DNA of 64,000 bases from Monarcha castaneiventris obscurior (GCA_026261815.1 JAMPIT010000348.1:186001-250000); one strand, 5' to 3'. Counted from the first letter of the stretch, positions 32,882 through 44,825 are shown. A program made the numbers and translations. The notes: generated from the sequence alone by a model not told the origin.

Positions 32882-32998
32882 TAGGAGGACTACATTCCTA
32901 AGGTGATGCTTATCAGTGGGATGAAGGGGGAAGGGAGATTCCATGCTGTCCCTGCTTCCCGTCACATCGCGTAATCTTCCGTTCGCCTGTCCCTTACA

Positions 32999-33004
32999 GT
33001 AGGC
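32999..33004. repeat. Target-site duplication, right copy (gtaggc)
   Basis: This is an exact match to the six bases at 24,767-24,772 and abuts the terminal CA of the right LTR. It fixes the right boundary of the provirus. Confidence 0.93.
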
Positions 33005-33291
33005 TCTCCCTCTTCTAGAGTTTTCAGGCACATTCTGAAATAACAGCCTTTCCTGCTTCCCTGGTCAAGACCCACCAAATTGGCAGGTCATGAAAGTAGT
33101 TGTAAAACCATGAGAAAATGTGTGATATTTTTGAACAGGGTTGGTTTTCAGTCTCCACAAACGGCGTTGGTTTTGCACATGTTAAAGTCAAGCTTTTCTC
33201 CTGTAGATACTGTGGTCTGGTTTGAGAAATGTCTTTGTTGCAAAGTGGTTTTGATTTGCAAAGGTCCTAATCTCTTTATCTGGATGCTGGC

Positions 33292-33503
33292 TCTTCCTTC
33301 CTTCCTTCCTTCCTTCCTTCCTTCCTTCCTTCCTTCCTTCCTTCCTTCCTTCCTTCCTTCCTTCCTTCCTTCCTTCCTTCCTTCCTTCCTTCCTTCCTTC
33401 CTTCCTTCCTCCTTCCTTCCTTCCTTCCTTCCTTCCTTCCTTCCTTCCTTCCTTCCTTCCTTCCTTCCTTCCTTCCTTCCTTCCTTCCTTCCTTCCTTCC
33501 TTC
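33292..33503. repeat. (TTCC)n microsatellite, about 53 units, one phase slip
   Basis: The array is nearly perfect, with a single lost base near 33,410, and is followed by degenerate CTTCCTCC. It begins about 290 bp outside the provirus 5' LTR and is the longest simple repeat in the window. Confidence 0.98.
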
Positions 33504-33959
33504 TTCTCCTCTTCCTCCCTCCCTCCTTGCCTCCTCTGACACTCTTCCTCCTTCCTTTCTTTCTTTCATTATCAGATGTTTCAATAATCTATAGATCAAA
33601 CCCAGGGCTTTTCTTGTAAGCACTGTGTTAGGTTTTCTCTTAGGGAAACTAGTGCCTGTTTCAAAAGCTGGAAATGGACCTTCTACATTTTGTATTTTGG
33701 GGACAGTGGAGAACACTGCTGGTGTAATGGGTGCTTCATGTTCACCCCACTTTTCTATTTCTTCATTAAAAATTATTTCTCAGGTGAAATTTGAATCTCC
33801 CTTTCTGAATGAAGCTTTTCTTGCATTTATTCTTTGAATCTGATCCACCATCAATGAATACCAGATTAATCATACTGAAATCAACAGTGCCATGGTGATT
33901 CAGAATAAATGGTGTCATGGTTATATCTGGAAGAGTTATTTTTCTTATTAGTATCTGGT

Positions 33960-34439
33960 ACAATGCTGGTATTGGATTTCATATGAGAATAATGTTGATA
34001 ACACACTGATGTTTTGGTTGTTGCTAAGTAGTGTTCACCTTAAGTCACAATCTTTTCAGTTTCCCAGCTCTGCCAGTGAAGAAGTGCACAAAAATCTGGG
34101 AGGGAACGTGTCAAGGAGAGCTGAACTGGCCATAGGGATATTGCATACCACAGAATGTCATGTTGAGGGTACAAACTGGAGGGAGTTGGCCAGGAACTGC
34201 TGATCACTGCTCGAAGATAGTCTGGGCATTGGTTGGTGGGTGGTGAGCGATTGTATTGCACACCACTTTTTTCTCTTGGGTTTTATTTGTCTCTGTCTCC
34301 ACCCACCCTTTATTTGTTTATTTATTTATTTATTTTTTTTAAACTGTTATTATTATTATGGTTGTTATTACATTATCATCATCATCATCCTCATCATCAA
34401 CATCATCACCCTCTTGTGTTTTTTTTTTATTTCCCCCCC
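33960..34439 (+). mobile_element. ERVL-type LTR, 5' portion (split by a nested LTR)
   Basis: The stretch from about ggatttcatatgagaataa onward, through a block near 34,000 (gatgttttggttgttgctaa) and another near 34,220 (gggcattggttggtgggtgg), resembles a very common avian ERVL-type LTR recognised from general knowledge. It continues into a degenerate (TTTA)n/(ATT)n/(ATC)n tract. It is interrupted at 34,440 by a family B LTR and resumes at about 35,058. Its start is not sharply defined. Confidence 0.65.
34310..34410. repeat. (TTTA)n, (ATT)n and (ATC)n compound microsatellite
   Basis: Consecutive TTTA, TTA and ATC runs lie inside the ERVL-type LTR. This is the variable tract usual for that LTR family. 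Confidence 0.9.
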
Positions 34440-35057
34440 TGTTGGGGTCACTGGACCAGCCGGTCAGCCTGGGAAAAGGGCTGAGACCGGCTGGTGGAAA
34501 TAACCTAGGCGTTTGACAATGTATCTTCCGACCTTGAAAGGAAAAGCCTCTCCCACAAGTCCTCCCGGTTGAAATGTAACCTTACCCTCAGACCCTGTGA
34601 ATGTAAAACTACCTCTCCCAGCAGCCTGTGCGGCTGCTTCCTGCCCTGGCCCTCTCCCTGCCCCTTCCCTCTGTCCATTGGCTCCGTTCCTCGGCCCTGC
34701 CTCTGTACCGCCCCTGTGCCCTCAGACGACTCTGTAAAACCAGTCTGGCCGTGTGGCCTCTTTCTCTTTGCCGGCCTGTCTCCGCCTGTGCACCTCGGCG
34801 GGTGAAATAAACCAGCTCAGTGGAATTCCTGGGCAGTGTTTGAGCCCTCCTGACTCCTTGTCTCTGGTAATACTGAGCTATCCGGCTTAAGGTGTGGGGT
34901 TGAATACCACCAGCGCTTCCCGCTGCGCAGGGCAAACGAGGGGCTGCAACAGCTGAGGCTGTACCCGGGGTGCCTCTCTCACATGGAACTTTGGGGAACA
35001 AGTGGCTGCCTCTGTGAGCCCTGTATCCTCCACACCTTTCGGATTTTAATTTCATAT
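34440..35057 (+). mobile_element. ERV LTR, family B, copy 1 (nested in an ERVL-type LTR)
   Basis: The block starts TGTTGGGGTCACTG and runs to about TTTTAATTTCATA. It aligns in opposite orientation with about 40,703-41,311. A TATA-like ctgtaaaacc lies near 34,730 and gaaataaacc near 34,803. The sequence on both sides belongs to one older LTR, and a run of C occurs at each junction (before 34,440 and after about 35,057), possibly a 5-bp duplication. The terminal bases at the 3' end are not canonical CA, so that boundary is uncertain by a few bases. Confidence 0.8.
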
Positions 35058-35115
35058 CCCCCAGTTATTAAGATGTTCTTATCTCAATCCACTGCTTGTG
35101 GAGATGAATTCCTTC
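35058..35115 (+). mobile_element. ERVL-type LTR, continuation after the nested insertion
   Basis: Immediately after the family B LTR, agttattaagatgttcttatctcaatccac continues the avian ERVL-type LTR left off at 34,439. The match fades after about 35,115. Confidence 0.6.
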
Positions 35116-38100
35116 TGTGGTTTTCCTGCAAGGTAATGTATGTAATGTGCTTCTGGAGAGTCTTTTGCACTTTCTGCTCTTCATGCTCTAATCTTGCTGT
35201 GCTCACACATATCTTACCTACGGGTCTGGAGTACAAAACATCATCAAAATGTGCGGTGCAAGAGCCATATTTTAGCACCTTTGGCTTTGAGAAAAGAGTT
35301 CATGATTGGAACTGTTGTCTTACATTTACTCTTTTAGCTTAACTTGGTTTCAAGCTTTAAAATGCAGAGGCAGTGGGTTCCATTTTGCTCATGACTACAG
35401 GAGAAGCAGCTCTTTTTTGCGTGCTACTCCTTTCTTCATTGTTTCATGTATGTGGTTGAGTGCCTCCATGACAGACTGGGTCAAGAATATAAGAGGACTG
35501 CAGACCACCTAAATATTTGAGGGAGAGAGGGCCTCCTTCCTTTTAATTAGTGTCCACCGTACTGGTGTCTCTGCATTAATGCATCCTCTGTGTTTGTAAC
35601 TCTTCCAGGGCAGTGAGGAGTTTCTCCCTGGATCTGTTTATCCTCTGCCTCACCCAAGTGCAGGTTATCACTGGTTTAACAGTGGGCCTTTCTCCGGTGA
35701 CCTCGGAAGAGAACAGCTGTGTGCCCAGCATATCACCACTGGTGCCAGCTGTGTTGCCTTCTGGCCAGAGAAGCGTTGGAAAAATGCCAGGCAATTTTAA
35801 CTTTTAATAAGACAAACCTGTGGCCTGTGGGTTCAATACAGGGCTCAGAGCTGGAGAGTTTTTTTGCTCTCGGGGCTCTGTCCTACTTGCTCAAACACAC
35901 GTTTTTGATTTCTTACTTCAGCAGCTGTGTGTACCTGGAGGGGTGTTAACAAAGCCCTTGTTGCAGATGATATCTTGAAATGGCTATTGAATTGCAGTAA
36001 ATAATAGTAAATGGAGGTTGCCTGTTTGGAAAAATAGTACATAACCAAACCTACACTGACAGAAATGAACATGCATGTTTAGCAAAAGACAGCCAAAATC
36101 TTATCTTAAGGCTGAAAAAAAGTCACATTTTGTCTATATTCATGATATAAACAGTATTATTATGTTGTCTATCCCCATTTTTCTTTTTGTTTTAATATTT
36201 AGCCAGGAAATTTTGCTTGCCCAGAATATTATATTGAGAGTGTGACTCTGGCACTCTGCTGTGCCTCCCAGCTTTACAAATACTGCAGACCTCCAGCTGG
36301 GTACCTCAGGCTGATCCTTCACTTCCCATTCACTTATTTGACATATCAATATCAGATAGCATTAGGGTCTGAATACTAAGAAATAGTCCTCCTAGTAAAT
36401 GTCTTGATTCTTAATTTTATTGAAACTAAGACATGGGAAATATTCTGGTGAATGGTTTGTACAGAATTTGGGCAAGCAATCCCCTGTACAGTTATGAGCA
36501 GTTACTGCATCACTGATCTAAATGAACAGTGAGATGCTTAAAGCAGAGGCAGAAGTGTCACAGCCTAACGGGTACACACTCCCCTGGGATGTGGGAGTCT
36601 TGGTAAAAATCCTCTTTTGCCTGATTCAGCAGAGTTGACTCCAAGGTGTCACACACCGTTAGTGACTGCCTTAAGTGGCATATGAAAAACTCTGGAACAA
36701 AATTTTCTAAGTATCTCAGGGCAAGGCCATTCCACAATGATAGGTCAAACAGATATTAGAAGTATAATTGCAAATTAGTTTTTCAATTCTCGTGAAGGAG
36801 TCCTACTGGCTACTGAGTTATGCTTTCAGTCTCAGGTCTAGCAGGTATATAACACTTCAACAGGAGAAGCTGAAATGAGTTATTTGCAGAGCACCATGAA
36901 TTAGGTTTATAAGCGTACTCATCGAGGAGGCTGCAAAAGTAATGCAAGGAAAGTTCTTTGCTTTTGTAACAACTTGAAGGACTTGGTTTCTTTGTTTTCT
37001 GTATTACTCCTAAAATTCAGTGTTGTAGGGTTTCTCCATCCTTCTCTGATTTTATAACTCCACTCTTTTACTTCTGTTAAAAATATTCCAAAACAAACAT
37101 TCTTTTTTTTACTTGAGTGTTTCTTTTTACTGAAAAAAATGCAATTCAAGCAAATTTGAATTAAAAATATTTAAGTCATTTAAGACAATGAATGCCTTCA
37201 CATAATTGAAGGCATCCACATTGGTGTGTCTCAGTGCATTATTTTACCATACTTTACTCATATCTGTGTAATAGATTTTGAATTGTGTAGCTCCAAAAAT
37301 TTTGTTTGCTATTGCTAAGGGTTTGGCCTATAAGCAACATTATGTGTTGTCATAAATAGAGCAATGCTAATGACTTAGAAATAAAGAATATAATTGTTGC
37401 TGTGTATCCATGTGAAAGATGAGAGAAACTGACATAAGATAAAAACATAGTATCTCAGCATCTTGGCTGTACGGCTGTCAGTTGAAGAATTTTAAACCTT
37501 GTTGCTGTACACAGTAATGAGTGAAATCTTGCCAGAGTTTTGTTGCTTTTGCTGTATCTCTTTTTCTGCCTGCAGATACCAGGGTGACAAGAATCTTCTC
37601 TGTCCCAGCACCTTGAGATAGCTCTAAATTCGATAAAAATGCAAGGAAAACATGAATTCTTTAATCTTACATATGGCATCTCTTCATAGAAGGGAGAAAA
37701 AGCAAGTTAACCTAGGAATCATTGCAGATTTCTGTGGGAAAAAGACATTTGAGGCAAACAGATATTTTCTAAAGACTTCTGTGAAAACTGTCTCTTGTAG
37801 GAAATACCTCTAATGAGCTAGGAAATGGAGTGAGACATGGCATGAGAATAATTGCAAGGAATTCTAGTGGACTTATTTGCTGCTATTTCATGCAACTCTT
37901 TTTCCCAATTTAAATTTGGTCACTGGTTTCATATTCCCTTTTGAAAGTATTCTCCTCTTTATGACCTATAAATTGGCACATGCAATGAATGTGTCTAGGT
38001 GCACTTCAAAATACTGGGATCATTTTTGTTTGCCAGAGAAAATGTTCCTGTATAATGTGCTTAATTATCCTAGTGATTTCTGAGCATCTCTTCCTTTTTC

Positions 38101-38813
38101 TTCTTTCTGCCTTTCTCTTTTCTTTGCCATGAGCCAAGTTCCTCTCTGATGTCACACTGTTTAGTCAATGGAGTTATTTAGCATTATGTGCTGAATTAGT
38201 CCCTGATAAGCTTAGATCCTGCTGATATCCAGCTCTTCATCGGTTTCCTGTGCTGTCCTTGTGGAGGTAATTGCCAGGCTTGACCACCTGTGAAAAGGGT
38301 GACATGCACTTAGAGATATGCCAGAATGGCAGTTTAGCAGAGATTGAATTTGTTCATGATCTGGTGTTTGGTGTGTTCCTGGCTGCTCTCCTCAGAACGG
38401 AAGAGTAAAAATACTTATTGAGAGGAAGAGCTAAAGCTGACCAAAATAGTACATCAGGTCAGGACAGACTTGCCTACTGTGAGGGGACCAAGGCCAGGTT
38501 AGAATACGTAGATTGTTGCTGAGTTGATTTGAAATAAGACACTTCTGAATATTACCAGGAAGTGAAAACTCCCCAGGGGAGAAAGAGTCCTTTCTTTCAG
38601 GTTATGTTGATTCACCACATCAGTTCTCATCACAATGGTGAAGCATTAAAGGGCTCCAAGAGAAGATTTCTCAAAGATTTGCAGCAGCAAATTAAGAAGT
38701 TTATTCCTTCAGCTCTCTCCTCAGTCTTCTTCCAGAGACCACCATTTGCAGACCAAAACCAGTAAAGAAAACTAGGACATCAGTAATTATAGATGGCTTG
38801 GAAAAGGGAAAGC
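35116..38813. other. Intergenic DNA between LTR clusters
   Basis: AT-rich, with short chance frames only. Confidence 0.45.
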
Positions 38814-39348
38814 TGTGTGCTGCGGAGGCTCAGCCCAGCCCCGGGATGTGCTCTCCTGATGCCCATCAGTTTCTCGCTATCCAATGGGTGGATGAGCCAT
38901 CCTCTGAGGGTGTATCAGGGGGCAAGGACGAGATATAGAGCCACCGCCTCTCTCTCTAGAAAATTCTTCCAGTTCTGTAATTTCATTAGCTAAGGCTCTT
39001 TGTCCCCACCTCCTAAACGCTGTTCTTGGATATCGCAGTTGTCTGTCCCCGGTCCCCTGCTTTCCCGTTGGTCCCCAGCCGATACTGTTAGCCACACCTC
39101 CTTCCCTTAAAAGTTGTCCCCGAACCGGGATTCGGGGCTTATTCATCCCTGTCTCATCCTGGCAATAAACGTGTTCCTGGATACCATACGGAAAGCCTCT
39201 CCCTGCTTCTTTGTCTCTGCACCTCGGCTCGCCGCTCCACCAGGCAGCCTCTCGGGAGGACTGCCAAGGGGAGTGCAGCGCTGACAAGCGGCCGCCGGCG
39301 GACTGTGGCAGCAGAACACAGCTGAGTCGCCGCGGCTCCCTCATACAT
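38814..39348 (+). mobile_element. Probable ERV LTR, unclassified
   Basis: This is an abruptly GC-richer block in AT-rich surroundings. It has a TATA-like cttaaaag near 39,105, ggcaataaacg near 39,163, and a C-rich/GT-rich tail ending near ccctcataca. The layout fits an LTR on the plus strand. I could not find a second copy or a clear target duplication, so both boundaries are approximate. Confidence 0.45.
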
Positions 39349-39634
39349 CTGCAGCTATCCGGTTGAGGGGCCGAGGAACTCGCCAGCTGTGGATTTTAAC
39401 CTAGGAAATACGTGGTGTAGTGAGGGTGTAATTGCAATTGTTTTCAGAGTAGCCAAGTGGATTTTTTTTTTTTTTGAGAGTGACAGTTTCATTCCACTGA
39501 ACAGAGCAAACAAAATATTTAGACAGTTGCATCCTTTTCTCTCACCATAGCTATATGGCACTTCTGGGAGCAGTTTTGGGAGGATATGTTGAGACTGGGT
39601 GCAAAGGGAGTTTCAGGTGCAACAATTTAGGTGG

Positions 39635-40351
39635 TGTTATAAATGAATAATTCGTGCTCGAATATAAAATTCCAAATTATGTATTAAAGTTAAAATGTAA
39701 CTAATATAAAATGTAAATAAAAGACTGGTTTCGGGGAAAATTGTAACCTTCACTAGGGGAACCAAGTTGAAAAACTGGTTTTGGGAGAAAATGCAGTCCT
39801 GCAAGCTGGACTTCAGGAACAAAGACCCATCCAGGGAGAAACTAAGGCGTCTCCTGGCATTTACATCTTCAAGGAGAACTTCTCGGAAGGCTGATCAAGA
39901 TCTATGGAGAATTTCTCCCTGAGTGTGGCCGATTAACAACCTGCGAAAACTCCCCTCCCAGGTGCAGGTGACTGGATCTAGAGCCGAGATATGAGACATC
40001 ACGACCCATCAGATAACATCCTCCGGTGATTGGGACATTCATCAGAAGCAGGATGTGTTTTGTTTCTCCCAGCACCGTGAATAACATACTTTGTGTATAT
40101 GCTGATGGACAGAAATGAGATCATAGATCCAAACTCTGGGGAAAAACTGTATAAAAATCGGCTGCTGGGAACAGTGGTGGTGAACAGAGGGAGGTCTGAT
40201 GCGATAGAGGTCAGACCTGTGTTCACCCAGTGCCAACCCCAGGCTTGGCACTGTTTCCTTTTTCGATCGTGGCTTTGCATGTTTGTATTTTTGGACACGT
40301 AATAAATTTTATATCTGTTTTATATTAATTCGGCTTATTTTAGTTATATCA
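39635..40351 (+). mobile_element. Solo ERV LTR, family A, copy 2
   Basis: This 717-bp block is homologous to 10,318-10,975 and reads on the plus strand. It starts TGTTATAAAT and ends TTATATCA. tataaaaatc near 40,150 and aataaa near 40,300 are in promoter and poly(A) positions. Direct repeats gtgg flank it at 39,631-39,634 and 40,352-40,355. The ORF-like stretches inside are incidental. With copy 1 it gives the family's boundaries independently. Confidence 0.86.
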
Positions 40352-40702
40352 GTGGGATGAGAGTGTAGTTCCTCTCCTGTCACAGGGGAAAGCTCAGGAG
40401 AGTTTCTTCTTGTACAGTTTCACTCCACTAATTCCCTTGAAAGCTGTGCTTGCAAACCTGACTTTGTGTTCAACTGATGCCAGCAGAAAGTTGTGTCCCC
40501 TGCCAGCTTCCAGAGTGATGGATGTGCTACAACAGGATCAGCTGATGTGAGGGAGTGTGTAAGACACGCTGCTGTACCTGGGGCAGGGAGAATAACAGCA
40601 GGAGAGGAATCCATATCTTTGTTGGAACCACGTGGAATCACCACCCAGGGTCTTCCTGCACACTAAAATCTCTTCTACAGTATAGAACTTTGGTACTTAA
40701 TT

Positions 40703-41311
40703 ATTAAAATAAAATCCGAAAGTTGTGGGGGATACAGGGCTCACAGAGGCGGCCACTTGTTCCCCAAAGTGCCACATGAGAGAGGCACCCCGGGTACAGC
40801 CTCAGCTGTTGCAGCCCCTCGTTTGCCCTGCGCAGCGGGAAGCCCTGGTGGTATTCAACCCCACACCTTAAGCTCAGTATTACCAGAGACAAGGAGTCAA
40901 GGAGGGCTCAAACACTGCCCAGGAATTCCATGGAGCTGGTTTATTTCATCTACCAAGGTGGAGAGGTGGAGAGAGTCCAGCGAAGAGAAAGAGGCCACAC
41001 GGCCAGACTGGTTTTATAGAGTGTTCTGAGGGCACAGGGGCGGTACAGAGGCAGGGCCGAGGAATGGAGCCAATGGACAGAGGGAAGGGGCAGGGAGAGG
41101 ACCAGGGCAGGAAGCAGCCGCACAGGCTGCTGGGAGAGGTAGTTTTACATTCACAGGGTCTGAGGGTAAGGTTACATTTCTACCGGGAGGACTTGTGGGA
41201 GAGGCTTTTCCTTTCAAGGTCGGAAGATACATTGTCAAATGCCTCGGTTATTTCCACCAGCTGGTCTCAGCCCTTTTCCCTGGCTGACCGGCTGTTTCAG
41301 TGATCCCAACA
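40703..41311 (-). mobile_element. ERV LTR, family B, copy 2
   Basis: The reverse complement starts TGTTGGGATCACTG and follows copy 1 at 34,440-35,057 closely over its whole length. A poly(A) signal (reverse complement of tttatt) is near 40,942 and a TATA-like ttttatag is near 41,014. The 7-bp cttaatt is present on both sides (40,696-40,702 and 41,312-41,318), consistent with target duplication, although part of that match may be chance. There is no adjoining internal sequence, so it is probably a solo LTR. Confidence 0.8.
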
Positions 41312-41318
41312 CTTAATT

Positions 41319-43784
41319 CCCCTTTTTCTTACAGTTAGTTAATTTTAGGCTGAATGGTATTTTAAACCCTTTTTATGCAGAGAAATTAACTGCCAATCAC
41401 ATAAGAATGTAATTCATCTAGGTTGAAATCAAATACTCCTAATCTAAAGTCCTAGTCATGTAGAGATTATTCCTAGGGTGTTTACTTTATCCAGTTGAAT
41501 TGGTACAAGGTGTTTTGAGTTAAGAGTGGAAATCAGTGGACCAGCTTCTGCAATAGAACTCACTAGAAGGAACTCAAAAGCCCCTGGACCATTTTCTGTA
41601 TCACTTGTAGGCACTGTTATCCTGACCCAGCATCTTGAGAATGTTCTTACTAGAGATCTTGTGGAGTTTAAGCATCAGGTGTACCTAACCCATGAAGGAC
41701 CTGCAAAGGGTATGATGAGAAACAGACTTCTTTGGGCCCCATTCACCATTAACACGTGGCCAGTGGAGCTGATCAAAATTACACTTGCTGAAAAATACAG
41801 CTTCATACTTAAGCTTTTTTTTTTTTTTTAACTCCAGTACTCACCTCCTTATAATAAGAGGATGGAAGTTCTTTATGCCATTAGAATTTAAAGTCTGGTA
41901 ATAAGTAGGTACTTACAGAAAAAAAATTATTGCCTAGGCTGGTGAGAAATGCAGCAGGTGAAGCTATATTCACCAGGTCCCATATTTAGCTCTAACCCTG
42001 CTGGCTGATTACTTAGAAATCCAATGAGGGCAGAAGATATCAAGAGCTCCACAGAGCGGGACCAGTCCCCCTGAGAGCTGTGGAAGCCTTAGCGGGGCTG
42101 TCAGAAACCCCCAGCATCCATCCACTCGCTCTGAGTCCACACCTCACTGTTACAAAGGCTGTACCATGTAGGAGCTGCTGTTTCTTCTCAGAAATCTTCC
42201 TGTCTTCTGCACACAGATTGCATAAACCTGAATTCATGACAGTTTCATTCATTTGCCCCCAAGACTGCCCATGTAAGGGAATATCCCTATCCAGAGTACA
42301 AATGTGTTGGACTGAAGCCATTAGCTCTTGATCTGAGAGCAGGAATTTGAGAGCAATAGATTTGCAAGTATATGCTTGATTAAGTAAAGCTCTGGGAAAT
42401 GCAGGCATGCGTCACTCAGAACATGCCACCGGTGAGAAGGAAAATATGGAACAAAGTATGTGTTGCATATTTTTAATACTCCAGAAAGGGTTAATTTGAA
42501 TGGATCTTGTAACATTGGGTGGGTTATGCTTTTTTCTTAATTTTTCTTTTTTTTTTTTTTCCTGCCTCCAAAAAAAGCCTTATTTTTCACCACAAGTCTA
42601 GATTTCCCCAGCCTTGTATTTTGGTGCTTCATGAACTGTGGTGTTTGCTGTACTTCAATTGTTTTCCCTAATGTTCCAAAAACATTCTGAATTGTTTGAG
42701 CACAACTCTTGCAAACTGCACCTATTTAAAGATTAGGTGTTTTCAGGCAATGATTCAGTAGTTGTTGGAGGCTATGTGCTTTTGAAGGTCTGACTCCTCA
42801 CTTTCCCAGCCCATTGTTTGGAGCAATTTTTCTCCACATGCCTTCTTACATGCAGTATGAATTCTGAGCTTTGACTGTTCTTGGGAAGAAATTTTAACTT
42901 CAAGAATGGTATGTACACTATGTGATGACTTTGAGATACTGCTATGACAACCAAAATCCTACTGTGTGTGGCACTGTTTAGGCACAGGGAAGCACATCAA
43001 AACAAAGAACACATAAGGGATTTTTGATGCTGTGTCAGAATTAACACAGCATGTGCCAGACAATGTGAACTTTAATCAGGTTCCATTCCCTTTAGTAAAG
43101 ACAGAATATTCTGTAAGGTTCCAGAAGCAGATAGTGTTTTGCTGAATGTCAGCAAATATCTAAATTTCTGTGGCATTAAATTGCTTCTGAGAACATGATG
43201 GCCCAATTGAAAGTACCAGAATGTGTAACTTTGCAAGGTGCTGTGAATTTCAAATCAGAGTATTCACGGACAGATATCAGACTAAAGAAGAATGGAGATG
43301 TCCACAAATATAATGATAAACCTTACTTATAGATTTCAACAAGTAAAAAGATTGGGTTTTTTGCTTCTCATTTGAAAAAAATAAAATCTGTTCATTTCTC
43401 TCTGACTTTGGTCTTTCCTTCCTTTTAGAACCGGAATAAAGGACAACCCATGCTACTAATCCCTGTACAGAAATCAGGAATACAACTTTTACTTGGAAAA
43501 ATGTCTGAAGAAAGATCACACTCCAGGTCTTGTATATTAAGAGATACTGATAATTGGTTTTGAGCAGCTGGTGGTTTTACTGAAGCACACTGCTACTTTC
43601 CATAGCTTTACAGAGCATAACAGGAACAGGCTGAGTCTGCTGTTGAAGGGGTAGAAGTGGAGTTATGCCCAGTATTTGCACCCTGGCAGGTAGATACTTT
43701 CAGCTGCGTCCTGATCCCTGAATCCATGCTGTTAGAGATGCAGGTTCTCTGCTCTGGTTTTATCTGGAATCATGCTCATTTTCT
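41319..43784. other. Intergenic DNA, no gene recognised
   Basis: T-runs near 41,816 and 42,549. No exon, RNA gene or repeat family could be identified. Confidence 0.45.
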
Positions 43785-44325
43785 TCCCAGGGGCTGGTGT
43801 GGGCTGTGTTTTGGATTTGTGCTGAACACCATGTTGAAAACACAGGGATGTTTTGGTTATTGCCGAGCAGTGTTTACACAAAGCTGGGGCCTTTGCTGTT
43901 CCTCACATTGTCCCTTCAGCCCGGAGGCTGGGGGTGGACAAGGAGCTGAGGGGACACAGCTGGGACAGCTGATCCCAGCTGAACAAAGAGGTATTCCAGA
44001 AGGCATCATGCTCAGCATGGAGAGCTGTGGGGAGGAGAAGGAAGGGGTTTATGTTCAGAGAGACAGTGTTTGTCTTCCCAAGTCCCTGTTACCAGAGCCC
44101 TGCTTTCCTGGTGATGACTGAACCTCTGCCTGTCCATACAAAGTGGTGAAGGAATCCTTTGCCTTCTTTGCTTGTGCTCACAGCTTTTGCTGTACTTATT
44201 TAACTGTTTTTATCTCAGCCCATGATTTTTCTCACTTTCACTCTTCCAGTTCTCCCTCCCCCACCCCCATGGCTTGGAGGGAGTGACTGGGTTGGGGCTG
44301 AGTTGTGGGGTGAAATCAGATAACC
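43785..44325 (+). mobile_element. ERVL-type LTR, degenerate
   Basis: The block includes gatgttttggttattgccga, then a GC-richer centre, then ttaactgtttttatctcagcc and a C-rich region ending in g-rich cttggagggagtgac. This order matches the avian ERVL-type LTR also seen at 33.96-34.44 kb. It is diverged and has no recognisable internal region next to it. An open frame of about 150 codons overlapping it (43,657-44,121) has no protein features and is treated as incidental. Confidence 0.65.
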
Positions 44326-44825
44326 TCTGAACTTGCCCCACAAGCAATGCAAAGCTCCATAAATCTCTTCTGGGTCTCCCTCAGTACCTAAATATATGCT
44401 CTGAAAGGCTCCAGGCCACAGTGGAAAAGACTTTCCTCAGGCATTCAAAAGGAATTGCAGAATTGCTTGAGGGAGTGCTGAGCACAAAACTGCATCTGGA
44501 AGTCTCTCTTCACAGGAGGGTGTGGGCTGGGATGAGGAGCTTAAGGACTTGGAATCTATGGAAAGCAATTTATTTTATTTTACATCTTTTATAACCTCTT
44601 TCTGAAAATAGACTTGATTCCCTTAGACTGCTTTATGATGCTTTGTCAGAGTAGTCAGGGTATCATGAAATACAGAAGTGTTTAGCTTCCAGTATGCTCA
44701 ACACATTCAAATTTTATTATCTTCATTATGGAGGTGAGGCATAACAGGATCAAATGGAGTTTTAAAACCAGATTATTGGTCAAAGTTATGACCTGAAATG
44801 TGGGGCAATATCCATCAGTTCACAA

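Larger units (their letters stand above)
24773..32998 (-). mobile_element. Nearly complete endogenous retrovirus, LTR-gag-pro-pol-env-LTR
   Basis: Two near-identical LTRs in the same orientation bound an internal region read on the minus strand. In order it contains a primer-binding-site-like stretch, gag, pro, pol, env and a polypurine tract. The ends are canonical (TG...CA) and a 6-bp direct repeat flanks the element. gag, pro and pol occupy three successive -1 frames with slippery heptamers at the junctions, as in betaretroviruses, whereas Env has gamma-type motifs. This makes the element a class II provirus with a mosaic, type-D-like layout. The visible lesions are one UGA in gag and one frame shift at the start of the integrase C-terminal domain; pro and env are open. 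The LTRs differ by one substitution and one 1-bp indel, so the insertion is young. The family assignment is inferred from motifs and layout, without a database match. Confidence 0.97.
32638..32998 (-). repeat. 5' LTR of the provirus (361 bp)
   Basis: The LTR begins TGTAAGGG and ends GGCAACA in the sense direction. A TATA-like ctatatag lies at 32,782-32,789. An AATAAA signal lies at 32,760-32,765, about 17 nt downstream, so the poly(A) signal probably sits just upstream of the cap site, in U3, with a very short R and a U5 of about 100 nt. Upstream in U3 (32,850-32,881) a 16-bp unit is repeated twice in tandem. Compared with the 3' LTR it has an A at 32,800 in place of T and one extra A near 32,931. 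R and U5 limits are inferred from motif spacing. Confidence 0.96.

Noticed and set aside
33292..33503. CRISPR-like regular array
   Set aside because: It is a 4-bp microsatellite without spacers, in vertebrate DNA.
43657..44121. 154-codon frame
   Set aside because: It overlaps a degenerate ERVL-type LTR and has no recognisable protein features.
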